A program made the position numbers and the translations under genes. From Letharia columbiana (Eukaryota > Ascomycota > Lecanoromycetes > Lecanorales > Parmeliaceae), in NCBI RefSeq assembly GCF_014066305.1, contig NW_023501053.1, positions 1 through 62,500 of the forward strand: a stretch of 62,500 bases of DNA, written 5' to 3'. A model generated the notes under the pieces. It saw only the letters and a program-made list of their open reading frames with translations. It did no database searches and had not been told where the DNA came from. Shown here in pieces: positions 12,044 to 22,944 of the stretch; the first letter of the stretch is position 1; each line of letters starts with the position of its first letter.

Positions 12044-13276
12044 TGGATCGTGTTGGGAGAAGAGGTAGGGCGGTGCTGCGAGGTTGTTTGTTGCGCGTCA
12101 GACATTCATAGAGGCTTGTAGAGCGGCGGGAGGACTGGGTAGGAAGATGAGAGGGACTTAGTACAACAGTCTATTAAGATGAGACGTCGAGAACGGACAG
12201 ATGCAATGTATCGTAAGCGTTCGACCGAGCTGGTACAGACCAGAATGCGAGCTCGTGCGGGAAAGGGAAATGTTGAATTGACAACAAGCGTCTGTGAAAT
12301 TCTGCAATCAAGCAACGAGCAGAGAATCCTCACTCCTTTGATCCGTGAAACTTGAGTCGAAAGTATGGCACACCCTGTATAGCCGGAAAAAAAATGGTAA
12401 GAAGAGAATATGTGGAAGAGCGGAAGAGTACAGGATAGTTAAACCCTGCACTGTTCACGTATGTCCGATAACTGATCTCTCTCAACATGGGCGAGAGTGA
12501 TTCATTACTGCATTCTTGCCTCAATGCATTCGAGTATGCTTTTCACACGAGACGCAACTTCTCACAGCCCCACCAGCCCCTCACAGTATCAACCTCTCTC
12601 GCCATATGTCTCCTTGCACCCTAAGTCGATTCACTGCTTCATCTCCCACAGAATGCCCCCTCACCCGATGCCATCCCTCTACATAACATGACGCGCACCA
12701 GCGTCGCAACAGCTCTCTATCCCGCTGCTTCATCGCGCATGCATACTATTTCGCAACTACATACCTCGGTCATGAAAAGTCCATTCCATCATTCACCGCA
12801 GCTGCCGACGCGCAAGGAGTGAAACATGATACAAGCCGATTACTGTGAGGACTGGCCGATATCATGGAAGATGAGGGGGCGGGGGCTTTGCTGAGGCGTG
12901 TCGTGGGTTTCCGTCACCAGTTTCGATCTTTGGAGCTGTGTTGATGGATTCAAAATATGGGCTTCACAGCCGTGGTGGGTGAGAAGGCGACAAGTAGTTC
13001 ATTCGGACATCACGTCTGCCTCGATTGGCCTTGTGGAGCTTTCTGGGGCTGGGAATGAGAGATGAAATAAGAGTGGTGAGGGTGAAGGGGTTGAGTTGGT
13101 GAGGAAAGTTTAGACATGCTGTGTATCTATTTTGTAGAATCCGCCGATACGACTCACGTGGTCGTGAAGGCTAGCAAGAGAGAGCCGGATCGAATCAAGC
13201 ACGCGTAATGATAGATGTAACAGGGCTAGAGCGGGTGCCTGTAGTTCAAGTCCCTATCATCTCCCTCGCTTCACGG
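12044..13276. other. intergenic, no gene recognised
   Basis: No coding, repeat or RNA signal stands out. The end of this stretch adjoins the C-terminal frame of the minus-strand paralog gene. Confidence 0.45.
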
Positions 13277-13686
13277 TCAACAGTAGGTCCACGGCCTCTG
13301 ACATATGGGCAGGGATGACGACGGCCTCGTCGGTCTTGCCTTTCTTAGCCCTTCGTCCCTGTCCGTATCCACCGCTGTCATCCTGGCCACCGGTCTCCGT
13401 CCCTCCAATCTCCCCCCTCTCTCCGTATCCTCCCTCTTGCGCTTTCCAGCGTTCCCCACCCGTACGTCTCCACCATGGCTCGGCAAGCCCGTGGTCTCTA
13501 CTTCTCCACCATCCTTCTTCCCACCAGCCGCATTCTCCTCTTGCCCTTCCTCTCCACCTTCAGCCTCCGATTCGTCCCGCCCACAACTCGTGACGAGTAC
13601 GACCAACTGGACGCTTCTGAAAGTATCGCTGATGGCATACATTGAACTGCCATCCGCAGATTGACCCCATAGCGACTTTCTCCAGC

Positions 13687-14158
13687 TCACTTGCCCACAG
13701 GGGGAATGGTCTTGAACCGGATGGGTAGGGCGACGTCAGGGTCGACGGCTTTGAGCTGATTGTACAACCACGAAAGCCCCTCCGTTCCCGCTGCGTCCAG
13801 CGAAGCGTGTACGCCGAGGACGCCAAAAAGCTGTCTGTCGCCGGCGAGCTCGGCCGGACCAATGTGGATTGTTTTCCCGTCCAGACGGGTGATCGTGTCG
13901 GTTGTATCGCCATGATACCACTTCTGGGCGTCGTAGGAGACGACGTAGAGCTCCGGATGTGCAGGGGATGTCTGCGTGCCCACATCCACTAGGCTTCTGT
14001 CGGCTATGGGAGCTCGTTGCTGTTGCCCATAGCTAGTCGGGGCCGGATCGTCTGAGCTCCAGTTAGCTGCGGCTGTCCATGGTTCTGCGTATAGCTAGTG
14101 GGATTGCATTACCAGAGAGCATGCTGGCGACGAAGGAGGTCTGGTTGCCCGAATCCAT
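13687..14158 (-). CDS. uncharacterised family, paralog A (probably frameshifted)
   Basis: Two coding exons, 14158-14113 and 14051-13687, join in phase (MDSGNQTSFVASMLS, then GDDPAPTSYG). A further upstream leader exon ends at 14283, with intron 14282-14222. The product is 136 residues if the TGA at 13689-13687 is real. The core ELYVVSYDAQKWYHGD, then LFGVLGVHASLDAAG and LSWLYNQLKA, matches the plus-strand gene at 32.5-33.2 kb (YVLTYDAAMWVDK, CGVLGTYLS, AWIYDQLMDLG). The match continues past the stop in another frame (SWRKSLWGQSADGSSMYAISD, compared with AWRRSEWRRTADGSWGYSISD). This implies one lost base near the C run and a C-terminus reaching 13277. A TATA-like box lies at 14401-14408 on this strand. 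No domain, signal peptide or membrane segment is recognised. Confidence 0.55.
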
Positions 14159-14306
14159 CCCGCTCCTGTTGGCTGTAGGAGCTCTTCGGCGTTGCGTATG
14201 GCTTGTGGGGTTTGGATTGTCTGAGCTCTCGTTAATTGTGGTTATCCTTGGTACTGCATGAAGCCAAAGACAGGTACATTACCAGAGATTATGGTGGCAA
14301 CGAACG
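13997..14306 (-). repeat. tandem duplication of an exon-intron unit
   Basis: Two direct copies, about 13997-14136 and 14166-14306 (period 169-170 nt), diverge mainly by transitions. Each copy holds the same exon end (..TCTCTG), a 61-nt intron starting GTAATG and ending GAGCTCAG, and the start of the next exon. The two introns are 14112-14052 and 14282-14222. The Met in the coding copy (AGC ATG) is ACC ATA in the upstream copy, so the upstream unit now acts, at most, as an untranslated exon. Confidence 0.7.
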
Positions 14307-14439
14307 ATTCAGGATTATGCAAAGTCTTTGGGGCTCTGTGGCTGTCAGACCTGATGCACTTTCTTCTTGGTGTTGATTGTTGAAGAAAGAAAATTACAAT
14401 AATTTATAGGTTCTAGTGTGCCGAGACAATGCCATCGAC

Positions 14440-16598
14440 GACTAATCGACACCAGAGAGGACAAGTGCACAAACTTTATCTTTCCGCAGCATTCCAAAAC
14501 ATGACAGACAGAAAAACACGAACAGAGACTATTGGCTGAGCAATCCCTAGCGTGCTAGGGGTCCCAATGTTCCTAAGTGTCCTTTCTTTCAGTGCTGTAG
14601 ATAGAAGCGCAAGCTTTGATCTTCGAGATGCTAGACATGATGGAGATGCTGCTTGCTCGCGCCACACCTGCAGGCCTGATTCAGCGATCAATCATTCTTG
14701 AGGTGTTTCTCGAAAAACGGATGAGGTTAGGCACTGACCTTATCACGCACTCGTCCACTCCCCATCATAGACAATCCCAGCACAAACTTTAAGGCATTTT
14801 TGGTGCACTTGATGGAATATCATTCCGTTTGCCGTTGCAGCATAGAAGCCTAGACCTTGCTGTCTCCTTTTCAACAGCATTGCGGAAACCGTGGTTGATG
14901 TGTGTCCCTACAGCGAGCAAGGGACTCTGAATTGTCCACCAGAGCTACCTAACAAGGACCCCAATCATCTCACGACTTATCATTTCGCTGTCAGTTATGC
15001 TTGTCGCCATTGTTATAAACTTGCTCGTTCTTATATTTACAGTACTGGTCGTCTTTGCGTCCCGCGTAATCGTCATCGATGATTGTTCAAAGTGACTTTT
15101 CTGCGTTGTTATTGCAAACCATCAGGAACAGAGACATGTACTGAACTTGAGGGGTATATGTATAAACCACGTGTTTCCGTAATTGTTTCACAAAGTGTGA
15201 GGGTTAAAGCGTCTTATATGAAATTGTGCGAAGAAAAGAAGCTTGAATTGCAGTCATTGTATCACCTTTATACATTTAGGTGGCGAGCGGTTCTAACCCT
15301 TTGAATGGACAACGACGTGTCGAGTCAACTTGATTGGGCGGATGATGTTATATTGTCACATGTCCTCTATGACTGTGTCAAGTAAGAGTTGCAACCTAAG
15401 TGATTCATTGTTGCTGTGTGTTAGCAGGATCTCTTTTTAATCGGTTGCACTGAGCACCCTTGATCCTGGCATTGGTCGGCGATCTTCAAGGAATTCCCGT
15501 GTACTTCCTTGTCTGGCTGTTCTGAATCTGTTGTTTTTTAATTTGCAAGAGCCGAGCAGCATTCTGGAGGCAACCGTGATGCGAGACTCGTGGGCCTAGT
15601 GGATCTCAATTTCCAAACCTTTGGTCAGAAGAGGAAATATCACTATTGAGCAAAAGACTAGCGGGCTGGCGACGTGAGATATGATTCACACTCGACTGCC
15701 AGTCAACGATTGGTGATTTGTCGCTGACACTGAAGTGGGGGTGGCGATCGAGTCCTGCTGGAACTCTCCAATCACACCTGATGCTGATCTTGAGTCGTGG
15801 CGACCTCAACAAAGAGGTGCCTGTCACTGTAACCATCTAAATCAATTGCAAGGGTGCAGTGGGAGTGTTCTATCTTCGATGCGTTGGAGAAGTAGTTGAC
15901 CCGCTAGCCACTGTTCGGCTAGCGATGTGCCATTACTGTAACCCAAAGCTGTTATGCCCACCGTTACAACCACTATACTCGACATCTCTACGTGTTCTTT
16001 CCTCGTCAATCATCGTTTCGTCCTAGGTGACTGAAAGCACGTACAGAGCAGAACGCACGCACGTTGTGCACGGAGGCCCGTGGTTATGGCACTGATGCAT
16101 CACAATGAATTGAGTTAATCCGACTACTGATACGAATGAGCCCTGTTCCTATGGGCAACGACCGAGTGGAGTAATGAGGCTAACGATAGAATACCATTGA
16201 GCTTGAGCAGAATCATGATTTACTCGTTATGGAGTCTGGACTTGCTCGCCATCCATGTTGCGTATAGACTGCCCAAGTATCGAGGATAGCAGAAAACTGA
16301 TGTAAGGAAGACGCTTGGTTGCCGAGAGTAGCATTTTGCACGAGCGCATAGGCGTATCTTGGAGGCAAGCCATGCTTACTACCGTGCAACCACATATCTT
16401 ACGCCTTTGACTATGTACTTGAATTTCGGGCGGGTTTATGCAGTGGCTTCCATGGCGAACATAGCATACATCACCCAATCCTTCGCTCAGCCTCATCCCA
16501 GATCCTATCGCAATGCCACCTTCAGCCGCAACTACTGTAACCCCCCAAAATGCAAAGCACGATTCTACGCCTCGGACACATTTCGGCTTACTTAAGTC
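14440..16598. other. gene-poor stretch
   Basis: Scattered frames of 60-140 codons on both strands lack family features, splice support or promoters. From about 14440 upward the sequence belongs to the promoter of paralog A. Nothing else is supported. Confidence 0.45.
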
Positions 16599-16606
16599 TA
16601 TAAAAG
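16599..16606 (+). promoter_or_regulatory. TATA box of the CAP-protein gene
   Basis: TATAAAAG lies 124 nt upstream of the ATG at 16723 and is followed by a CT-rich leader. It is the only good TATA match near this gene. Confidence 0.5.
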
Positions 16607-16722
16607 CCTCTTGATTCCCTCTACAAGGTTCGGAAGCTTTCACCTGTTGCGATAGAGTTGATCATTATTTTGCAAATATCCGCCCACATACGACTTCGCA
16701 TTCCACGCCCTTCTCTCGCACG

Positions 16723-17419
16723 ATGGCCATCCAGCAGCCTCTTCCCGCCGGGTACGAACACCCTGAGCATCCTTCGCATGAGCAGGCGCAACTTCATCCC
16801 CACTCCGCCTCAAATGTGTCACCCGGGCAGGGCGAAGCTCTCAAAATCCACAATCAAGGTATTGCACCACCCTTAAACTGCATTCCCGAACCAACTAACC
16901 ATCCTTCCCAGCACGCGAAGCAGCCACCAAGCAGACCTCAGTCCACCGCCCAGAACTAATCTGGGACTCGCACCTTGCCGCCGCAGCCGAAGAATGGGCG
17001 CACTATCTCGCCTCCAGAGACGCTGGTCTTCAGCACAGTACCGGCGCTGAGAGACCAGGTCAAGGAGAGAATCTTTACTGGACGAGTGCCGGAGGCACGT
17101 TGGCGGATGGGAGTCAGTGCTGGGTTAACGAGCGGAAGATGTATCATGGGGAGAAGATTGGCCAGGGGAACTTTGAGAGTTATGGGCATTACACGCAGGT
17201 ATGTGCATTCTTCAACTTCCAAAAAACGAAGCCGCAAACAAATTGGAAGTGGTTGGCGCCCAGTGGGATCGACAGAGCTGATGAATCTAGGTGATCTGGC
17301 CCTCAACAACTCACGTTGGGGTCGCAATGGCCAAGACCAGAAACGGAGCCAATTTTATCGTCGGGCGTTACTCGGGCCCTGGCAACTATACCGGAGTCAG
17401 CGCTTACACGGGACATTGA
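16723..17419 (+). CDS. CAP (SCP/PR-1/Pry) domain protein without signal peptide
   Basis: Three exons, 16723-16858, 16912-17198 and 17291-17419, give 183 residues. The CAP fold is clear: HNQAREA, LIWDSHLAAAAEEWAHYLA, GENLYW, the CAP1 motif GHYTQVIWPST across the second intron, and ending FIVGRYSGPGNYTG. CAP proteins bind sterols or lipids and are normally secreted. Here the N-terminus, MAIQQPLPAGYEHPEHPSHE, is hydrophilic and His/Pro-rich with no signal peptide, and only one Cys is present, so disulfide-bonded export is unlikely. An intracellular or unconventionally secreted CAP protein is the simplest reading. All splice phases agree, and a TATA box plus CT-rich leader lies upstream. Confidence 0.86.
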
Positions 17420-17954
17420 CGTCGTGGTGCATGTAGTGCGAGTGTCATTCTGAGCTTACAGTAAAACGATTTCTTTTATCTCTACGTATCCCATAAGATC
17501 TTGCGGGGCTCTTTGTGATGGCGATTGAGACGTACCTCTTCGATCCTTGACTTGGCCGTTTCAGCTCAGGTTACAGCTCGTCCCTCGTGCAATCTCTACT
17601 AAAAGCAATTGTTACCTTTTTGTGTACATGAGTAACTGTAACGCTCGACCCATCTTTTTCCGAACCCCATTTCCCCAAAAATCATCTATTGTTCATCATC
17701 GCAGCATTTAGATTGCGTACGATTCCGTTCAGTCATGAACATTGGTAAAAGTGCACGATCTCAACTGTTTCCCAAATTTCCAGATCCGACATGACGAAAA
17801 GCCAGATCTCAAATCCTACCCTTCACAGCGAGGCGAAGTCCACGAACCGCACTGCGCCGAAAAAACTCTGCAGGATCTTTGCTGTCTGACACGACACCAC
17901 CGCACATACTTCTGTAATGACTGTGACTAATATCTATTCACATCAGCCCTACTC
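17420..17954. other. intergenic, no gene recognised
   Basis: 3' region of the CAP gene and upstream region of the lectin-like pseudogene. No further feature is supported. Confidence 0.45.
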
Positions 17955-19095
17955 ATGCGTTCCTTCGTAACGACTCCGACATCGTCGCTCTATCTAGATC
18001 ATACACTTGACGATCCGACAGATACTAGCTACGAAAGACTTGAAGTCGATCAACCCCAACGCGACCTGCACGCCGTGCCGGTTCAGTTAGGGTTAGAAAG
18101 CATACCGGCGGAGCTCTAGCGCGACGAATGCTACCCTCCTCAGCTAGCAGTGAGTCGTGAAGAGAAAGAATGGTTCTACAACACCAGCAAGGAGATATTT
18201 CGGAAATCCAGATACCCTGGTCTGGCAGTGGCAGAACCCGTTGGAATGAAGGAAAGCCGCTGGGTATCGATTACTGCTCTTTTATTCGTCATTGTGGTAG
18301 TGGTCGTGGCTATTGCCTTGCGGTTGGGTTTGCGTGACAGTAAGCCCCATGTTAGATACGCTTGCAAATTTACATATGTTTCCCACAATATTGATAAAGT
18401 ATCCTTCGAGCTGGCAATGGCACATCCTCTGGAACAAACGCAAGCAGTCACACTTCAAGCCTTCAAAGATTTCTTAGTCTCATGAGCCTTCAACAGCACC
18501 GGCATCGCAAATCTAGGCCTAAACTCGCATCTCTACACCTTCGACCAAAACCAGCTCGGCCAAATCTGCTCGCTCAAACCACGAGCCAGCGCTTCGAAGC
18601 ACGAGACGCGCCCACGATCGTGACGTCCAGGGCGAGGAACGGCACGCCGCTGGCAGCCATGCAGTACACTTTTGCTGGTATTTTGACCGTACGGATACCA
18701 GCGAAATGTGTGATGAAAAGTGTCTGTAGCTGGCACTGAGGCTGCCGCGAAACAGGCACATCTTTTCTACATCAGCTCATCGGATATTCTAGAGGAAATG
18801 GTCCACCGCGAACAAGGGGTGCCTAGGCATATTCGCGGTCCCATCCTCTACCATTGGCTCAACAGCACTTCACGCTAGCACTCCATCCGGCGAAGACAAC
18901 ACAGACACGAGCGCTAGGCTACGGCCGTAACATAGATCCAAAGACGACGACCTTGTGCAAGAGCTGGTCCTCCGCCTAGGCGACAAGAAAGCATCTGCGG
19001 GTTCTACGTACGTTCCAAGTAGCAACAGCGATGCGGGAATGACATCGAATTCAGCAGATGCGCAAGAAAAAAGCGTCGCTGTACCTTTTGCATGA
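17955..19095 (+). pseudogene. membrane-anchored lectin-like protein (fucose-lectin type), disabled
   Basis: One frame runs from the ATG at 17955 through an acidic cytoplasmic part, broken by an in-frame TAG at 18117-18119. It continues through a basic linker to a membrane helix (WVSITALLFVIVVVVVAIAL). Further on, in shifted frames, come AFNSTGIANLGLN, TFDQNQLGQIC, RNGTPLAAMQYTFAGI, FYISSSDILEEMV and a tail GRNIDPKDDDLVQELVLRLG ending at 19095. This layout, a type II anchor followed by repeated blades with AFNGTGIA-like and GTPLAAVxY-like motifs, resembles the common fungal membrane proteins related to fucose-specific lectins. The family call is from memory and moderate. The stop and at least two frame changes make it non-functional as read. 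Confidence 0.55.
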
Positions 19096-20815
19096 GCAGA
19101 ATCAAATGAGGCCGTAACCACATCAGATCGACTCGAACCTGAACCCGGGGAACAATAATACCACCGCGACATGTAGAGTATCCCGCTCGGGTCTCGAAAC
19201 CAAGGCACGCCTTCTCGCCCACACGAAAGCACCACCTCCTCTCCTCGCCTCTCACGCATTGCGTTTCCATCACAGATCCCGATCCCCCTCTCCGTCCGCA
19301 CCAACTCCTCCCTCTGCCATTCTGGGTCCTTCCTCCGCTACCAGGAACACACACTCCATTGCCATCGCCGCTACGCAACTGCCGGGACAGAGGGGAAGAA
19401 CCTGGTCGGGTATATGGGCGCAGGGCACAGAAGCGCAGCGTGGGTCGGGGATCGCGGTGGCGCTTTGGGAAGATGATCCAGCTAACCGAATGGTTGTTTT
19501 CAGGCGAATGGGAGCGACATGACGCAGCCGGAGGGGGGGGGGGTGGTTTGGAGGGGCCTGCCGGGTGGGTAGATGCAGAGCTTATGTATGTTTTGCATAT
19601 GTAGAATCTGTTAATTTTAACACGAGCGTGAATTCTAAGTCTTGACGTCAAGGTAGATGATGTTAGTCCAATGCTCTTCTGCAAGCCCATTGTCCGTTTG
19701 ATGTCCAGTGTTCATGCAATTAATGATGACAGGGCGGGTTCCGCTAAGCTGTGGTATCTATGTAATTCGAAGTCAATGTTAGATGGTCCCTTCTCAATGC
19801 ATCCATCCTTATCGTATCAGTGTCAAGGAACCAGAAACTCAGCGGGATCTTTCTGCAAGGCCAGGAAACCGCGGAGCTCCTTCATGGCCATTTAAAACGA
19901 GAGTACCTTGATCCCATTAGTGAAAGCGTAACACCATCGGACACGTCGAGATTTGATCCTCGTGAGAACTGCACATCGGGGGTTTTGACTCTATCGCAAT
20001 GCAGATAAGTCCTCGCAAAATTGCTTTCGAGTATCAATCTTTGCGGGCCACTTTGCGACTTCACATCTGGTCTACAAGTTCGTGATCAAAATAATCTGTT
20101 CAAGAATTCTCATCTCGAAGTTCTTGGACTTGCCACGCTAATTTAAAGTGTCCGGTCACTTCCTGCACTCACTGGTGACATTATGGCTTGAAGCCACAAT
20201 GAAGAAGCTCCGCAGCCTATTTCTCTTACGGAAACCGCACGCTCTATCTGTCCGTTCTTTGAGACCCACTCAGGAACCTAGCTCGAAGCGACATACGAGC
20301 GGGCACTTCTCAAAATTTGACAACTTCGGCCAGGAGGTTTTGATCAAGAACCCGGACTCGCGGGTTGTGGTTTTGAGGCACATGCGTGAGATGATTTTCG
20401 AGATTGGAGATGACCATTAGCTGAATTCTTGTTGGCAAGGTCTGAAGCCTTGGTTAAAGAGGTTGGACTGGTGAACCTCATGGTGATGATGATGAGGTCC
20501 GTACGAGAGCGTCCTAGCCGGTTCTCGTCTTGGAGGTCCTGGAAAGCAGAATAGGTCCGACATGGCTATTTGAGATGCAAAGGCATGGTAGTCGGTATTC
20601 GCTTGACGATATTGCACGCCCGTGCTCCATAGTGCTGAATGCTGTCGCGAAACGAGACGTCGCAAGCAATCATCGAAATCTTTCAACCAGAGGGTCAGTG
20701 ATGCGAGAATTGATCCCATCATCGGAAACCTTTCTAGGTAATGATTCACACTCAGTGGGTAGTAAGGGTAAAGGGTTGAGTCAGTCCCATAGACTTCTAT
20801 TAAAGCATGACGGTC
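19096..20815. other. gene-poor stretch upstream of the transposon-like element
   Basis: It contains a G homopolymer run near 19530. A small frame at 20199-20420 (73 codons, from MKKLRSLFLLRKPHALSV) has no recognised family and no promoter. I see no supported gene. Confidence 0.4.
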
Positions 20816-20820
20816 CCCCG

Positions 20821-21811
20821 AGAAAATAAAAAGCACCGCAACATCATTGTACCAGCGCCACTAGGAATCGAACTTAATACGAACTAAATATCCCCAACAA
20901 TACGATTATAACCAACAGGTATCCGCCCTCGAACTATAAACAACGGGGAATATTTCGCTTCACAAATTAATGCGTCGTATAGGATTCGAACCTGAGCCCC
21001 TCGCCAACATCGTTCGATAAAACTTTAAAATCTATAACTAATAACGCTGCCAGAAAATAAAAAGCATCGTAATACTATTACACTAGCGCTATTAAGAATC
21101 GAATCTAATACCGAATTAATTGACTTATAAGGTAGCAGTTTTATATGGTGTCGATGGTATTTGCCACCACTATAACCGTATTTTATATGCAAAACAGCGT
21201 TATATGCCAGTAGGACTTTATACATGTCGCCGCTAGTTAGTAAGCTGAGAAACAGGGATGAATAGCGTGTTACCTACCAAATTGATCCGCGTCAAGACGT
21301 GTTTCTCAGGTATCTTCTCCATCAATGGCTCAACTTCAGCTACTTCAGCTACTTCCACTACCTCAATCGCATCACCTCCATCCAATAAGGCTATCTCTAC
21401 AGGTATCGAGCCTACCTACTGCATGGACTACGACGAAGAGGCTCTACGGGCGAGGATGACGAACAGTGGTGGTAGAAGCATGGCAACTGGAGTGGGTACT
21501 TGATTGGCTATGTAGATGACTAAGTAATCTATGTACCGTCTCAGAAATACCTACTTTATATGACCAAACCCCCAGTGGTTTCAAAATAGTCATTTGGAAC
21601 CATACTTTATATGCGATACTACTTTATAATGAAATACTACCTTACAAGTCAATTAATTCGGTACAAACTAAATACTCCCAACCACACGACCACAACCAAC
21701 ATGCGTCGTATGGGATTCGAACCTAAGCCCTCGCCAACACCGTTCGACGGAACTTTAAAACCTGTGGCTAATGGCGCTGGTACAATGGTGTTGCGGTGCT
21801 TTTTATTTTCT
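20821..21811. mobile_element. 991-bp terminal-inverted-repeat element, non-autonomous
   Basis: The left end (20821 onward, AGAAAATAAAAAGCACCGCA) is matched in reverse at the right end (21811 backward) for about 42 nt with one mismatch. Both ends are flanked by CCCCG (20816-20820 and 21812-21816), a 5-bp target-site duplication. A second, C-to-T-decayed copy of the end sequence begins at 21052. Inner arms around 21108-21150 and 21615-21665 are also inverted. Copies of GGATTCGAACC (20982-20992 and 21713-21723) read on the minus strand as a perfect tRNA-type B box. No transposase is encoded; the only internal frame (21258-21503, 81 codons, Ser/Thr-rich) is unrecognised. It is best read as a MITE-like, partly RIP-mutated element. 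Confidence 0.75.
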
Positions 21812-22050
21812 CCCCGAAGATATCCTGGAGAAGACGGAGCATGGACGAAGATATCTATCAAAGGCGACTTCGAATCACAAAGATTGTGGTGCGTTGGCTT
21901 CAGTGTCGCAAACTTGCTCACACCTCGCTTTTCAAAACTTGGGTGAGCTCCACTTTTGGAAAAGCCACTGTCGTAGCAGCAATAGTGTCTTGCAACTGAT
22001 ACTTCAGACGCAATGCCGCAGACACGGAACCTTCTGCAACAATCGAGGGG
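21812..22050. other. short gap between element and small secreted-protein gene
   Basis: The sequence next to the right end of the element has no recognised gene. It must include the promoter of the small gene at 22051. Confidence 0.4.
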
Positions 22051-22408
22051 ATGCGTTCTCACATCGTCTTTCTCACAGTTGGCTGTCTAGCCACCATAGC
22101 CACGACGATTCCTCTCCCAAACTGTGCGTTGACATGGCAATTACATGTAATCCATTCCGTTGACACCTTCAGATACACCCAAGCCCTGCTTCGCGAAATG
22201 CAGGCTGCTGCTTCGCGAGAAAGCCGTCATCGCCCGGCCTGCTCCTCGTTCCGTAATTCCTGGTCCACCAGGCCTAATTCGAACGGGCACGACTGCGGCA
22301 GAAGCGGTGACACCAGCGGTCGATAGCCTGGGCATTGTGAGAAGAATGTTGTGCACAGATGAGGGAGAAGAAGAATGCGGGACCGTTGGCGCTGATGTGA
22401 GCGTCTAG
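22051..22408 (+). CDS. small secreted cysteine-containing protein (effector-like)
   Basis: Two exons, 22051-22123 and 22173-22408, splice in phase across a 49-nt intron (GTGCGT..CTTCAG) to 102 residues. The N-terminus MRSHIVFLTVGCLATIATT is a signal peptide by appearance (Arg, hydrophobic core, small residues before the likely cut). The mature part begins PLPNYTPKPCFAKC, is Arg/Ala/Pro-rich in the middle and has two more cysteines near the end (LCTDEG, EEECGTV), four in total. No family is recognised. Small size, secretion and paired cysteines are the usual profile of fungal effectors, but function is unproven. Neither exon alone gives a sensible protein; the fit of the splice is the main support. 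Confidence 0.6.
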
Positions 22409-22944
22409 ACGGATGTATGGAACTTCCCGCTGACTGATTGAAGTATCCTAGGATGACAGGCAGGGCTGTGACGGAGCATGAAGATTGCTCAGAAAACCCG
22501 ACATCCAGCTGCTTTGCGAGGTTGCGACTTGAAGAGCGAACCGGGCTCTATTCCCCATTTGAAGAAAGAGACGAGGAAGAGGCATAACAGGGAGCCCGTT
22601 GCGATTTGTTTGGCTCTAGCGGTGGGGCACACCGGCGATGGAGCACCCAGAGTGACGAAGATGCTACGGGTTGAATACAAACGACTTGTATTGGTCATAC
22701 TCTGTCTTGTTTACATCATGCTGCTTTTTCCCTTCTCAATGCATTTTGCACCCATTGTATCGTGACCAGCACCCATATGCCTACCCAAAGTGGAGGAATA
22801 CCCCACCCTGTCACATGGCTAGCATGCTTCTCTAACTTAATACCGCTGCCATGGCCATACCTATACCATATACAACAATCTGCGGCACCCTGTTATCCAC
22901 GACCGCCGCCGTCACCCCCGCCCCCACACAAAGTGCCAGTATTG
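22409..22944. other. intergenic, no gene recognised
   Basis: A 95-codon plus-strand frame (22478-22765) ends in a hydrophobic stretch but has no family match, promoter or splice support. Left unannotated. Confidence 0.4.

Noticed and set aside
11425..12105. 226-codon minus-strand frame over the small basic-protein gene
   Set aside because: The TATA box, CT block and leader favour the plus strand; the minus product has no recognised features.
20972..21051. A tRNA gene suggested by GGTTCGAATCC on the minus strand
   Set aside because: The T-arm stem and acceptor stem do not pair well and the segment is part of the repeated element, so it is at most tRNA-derived.
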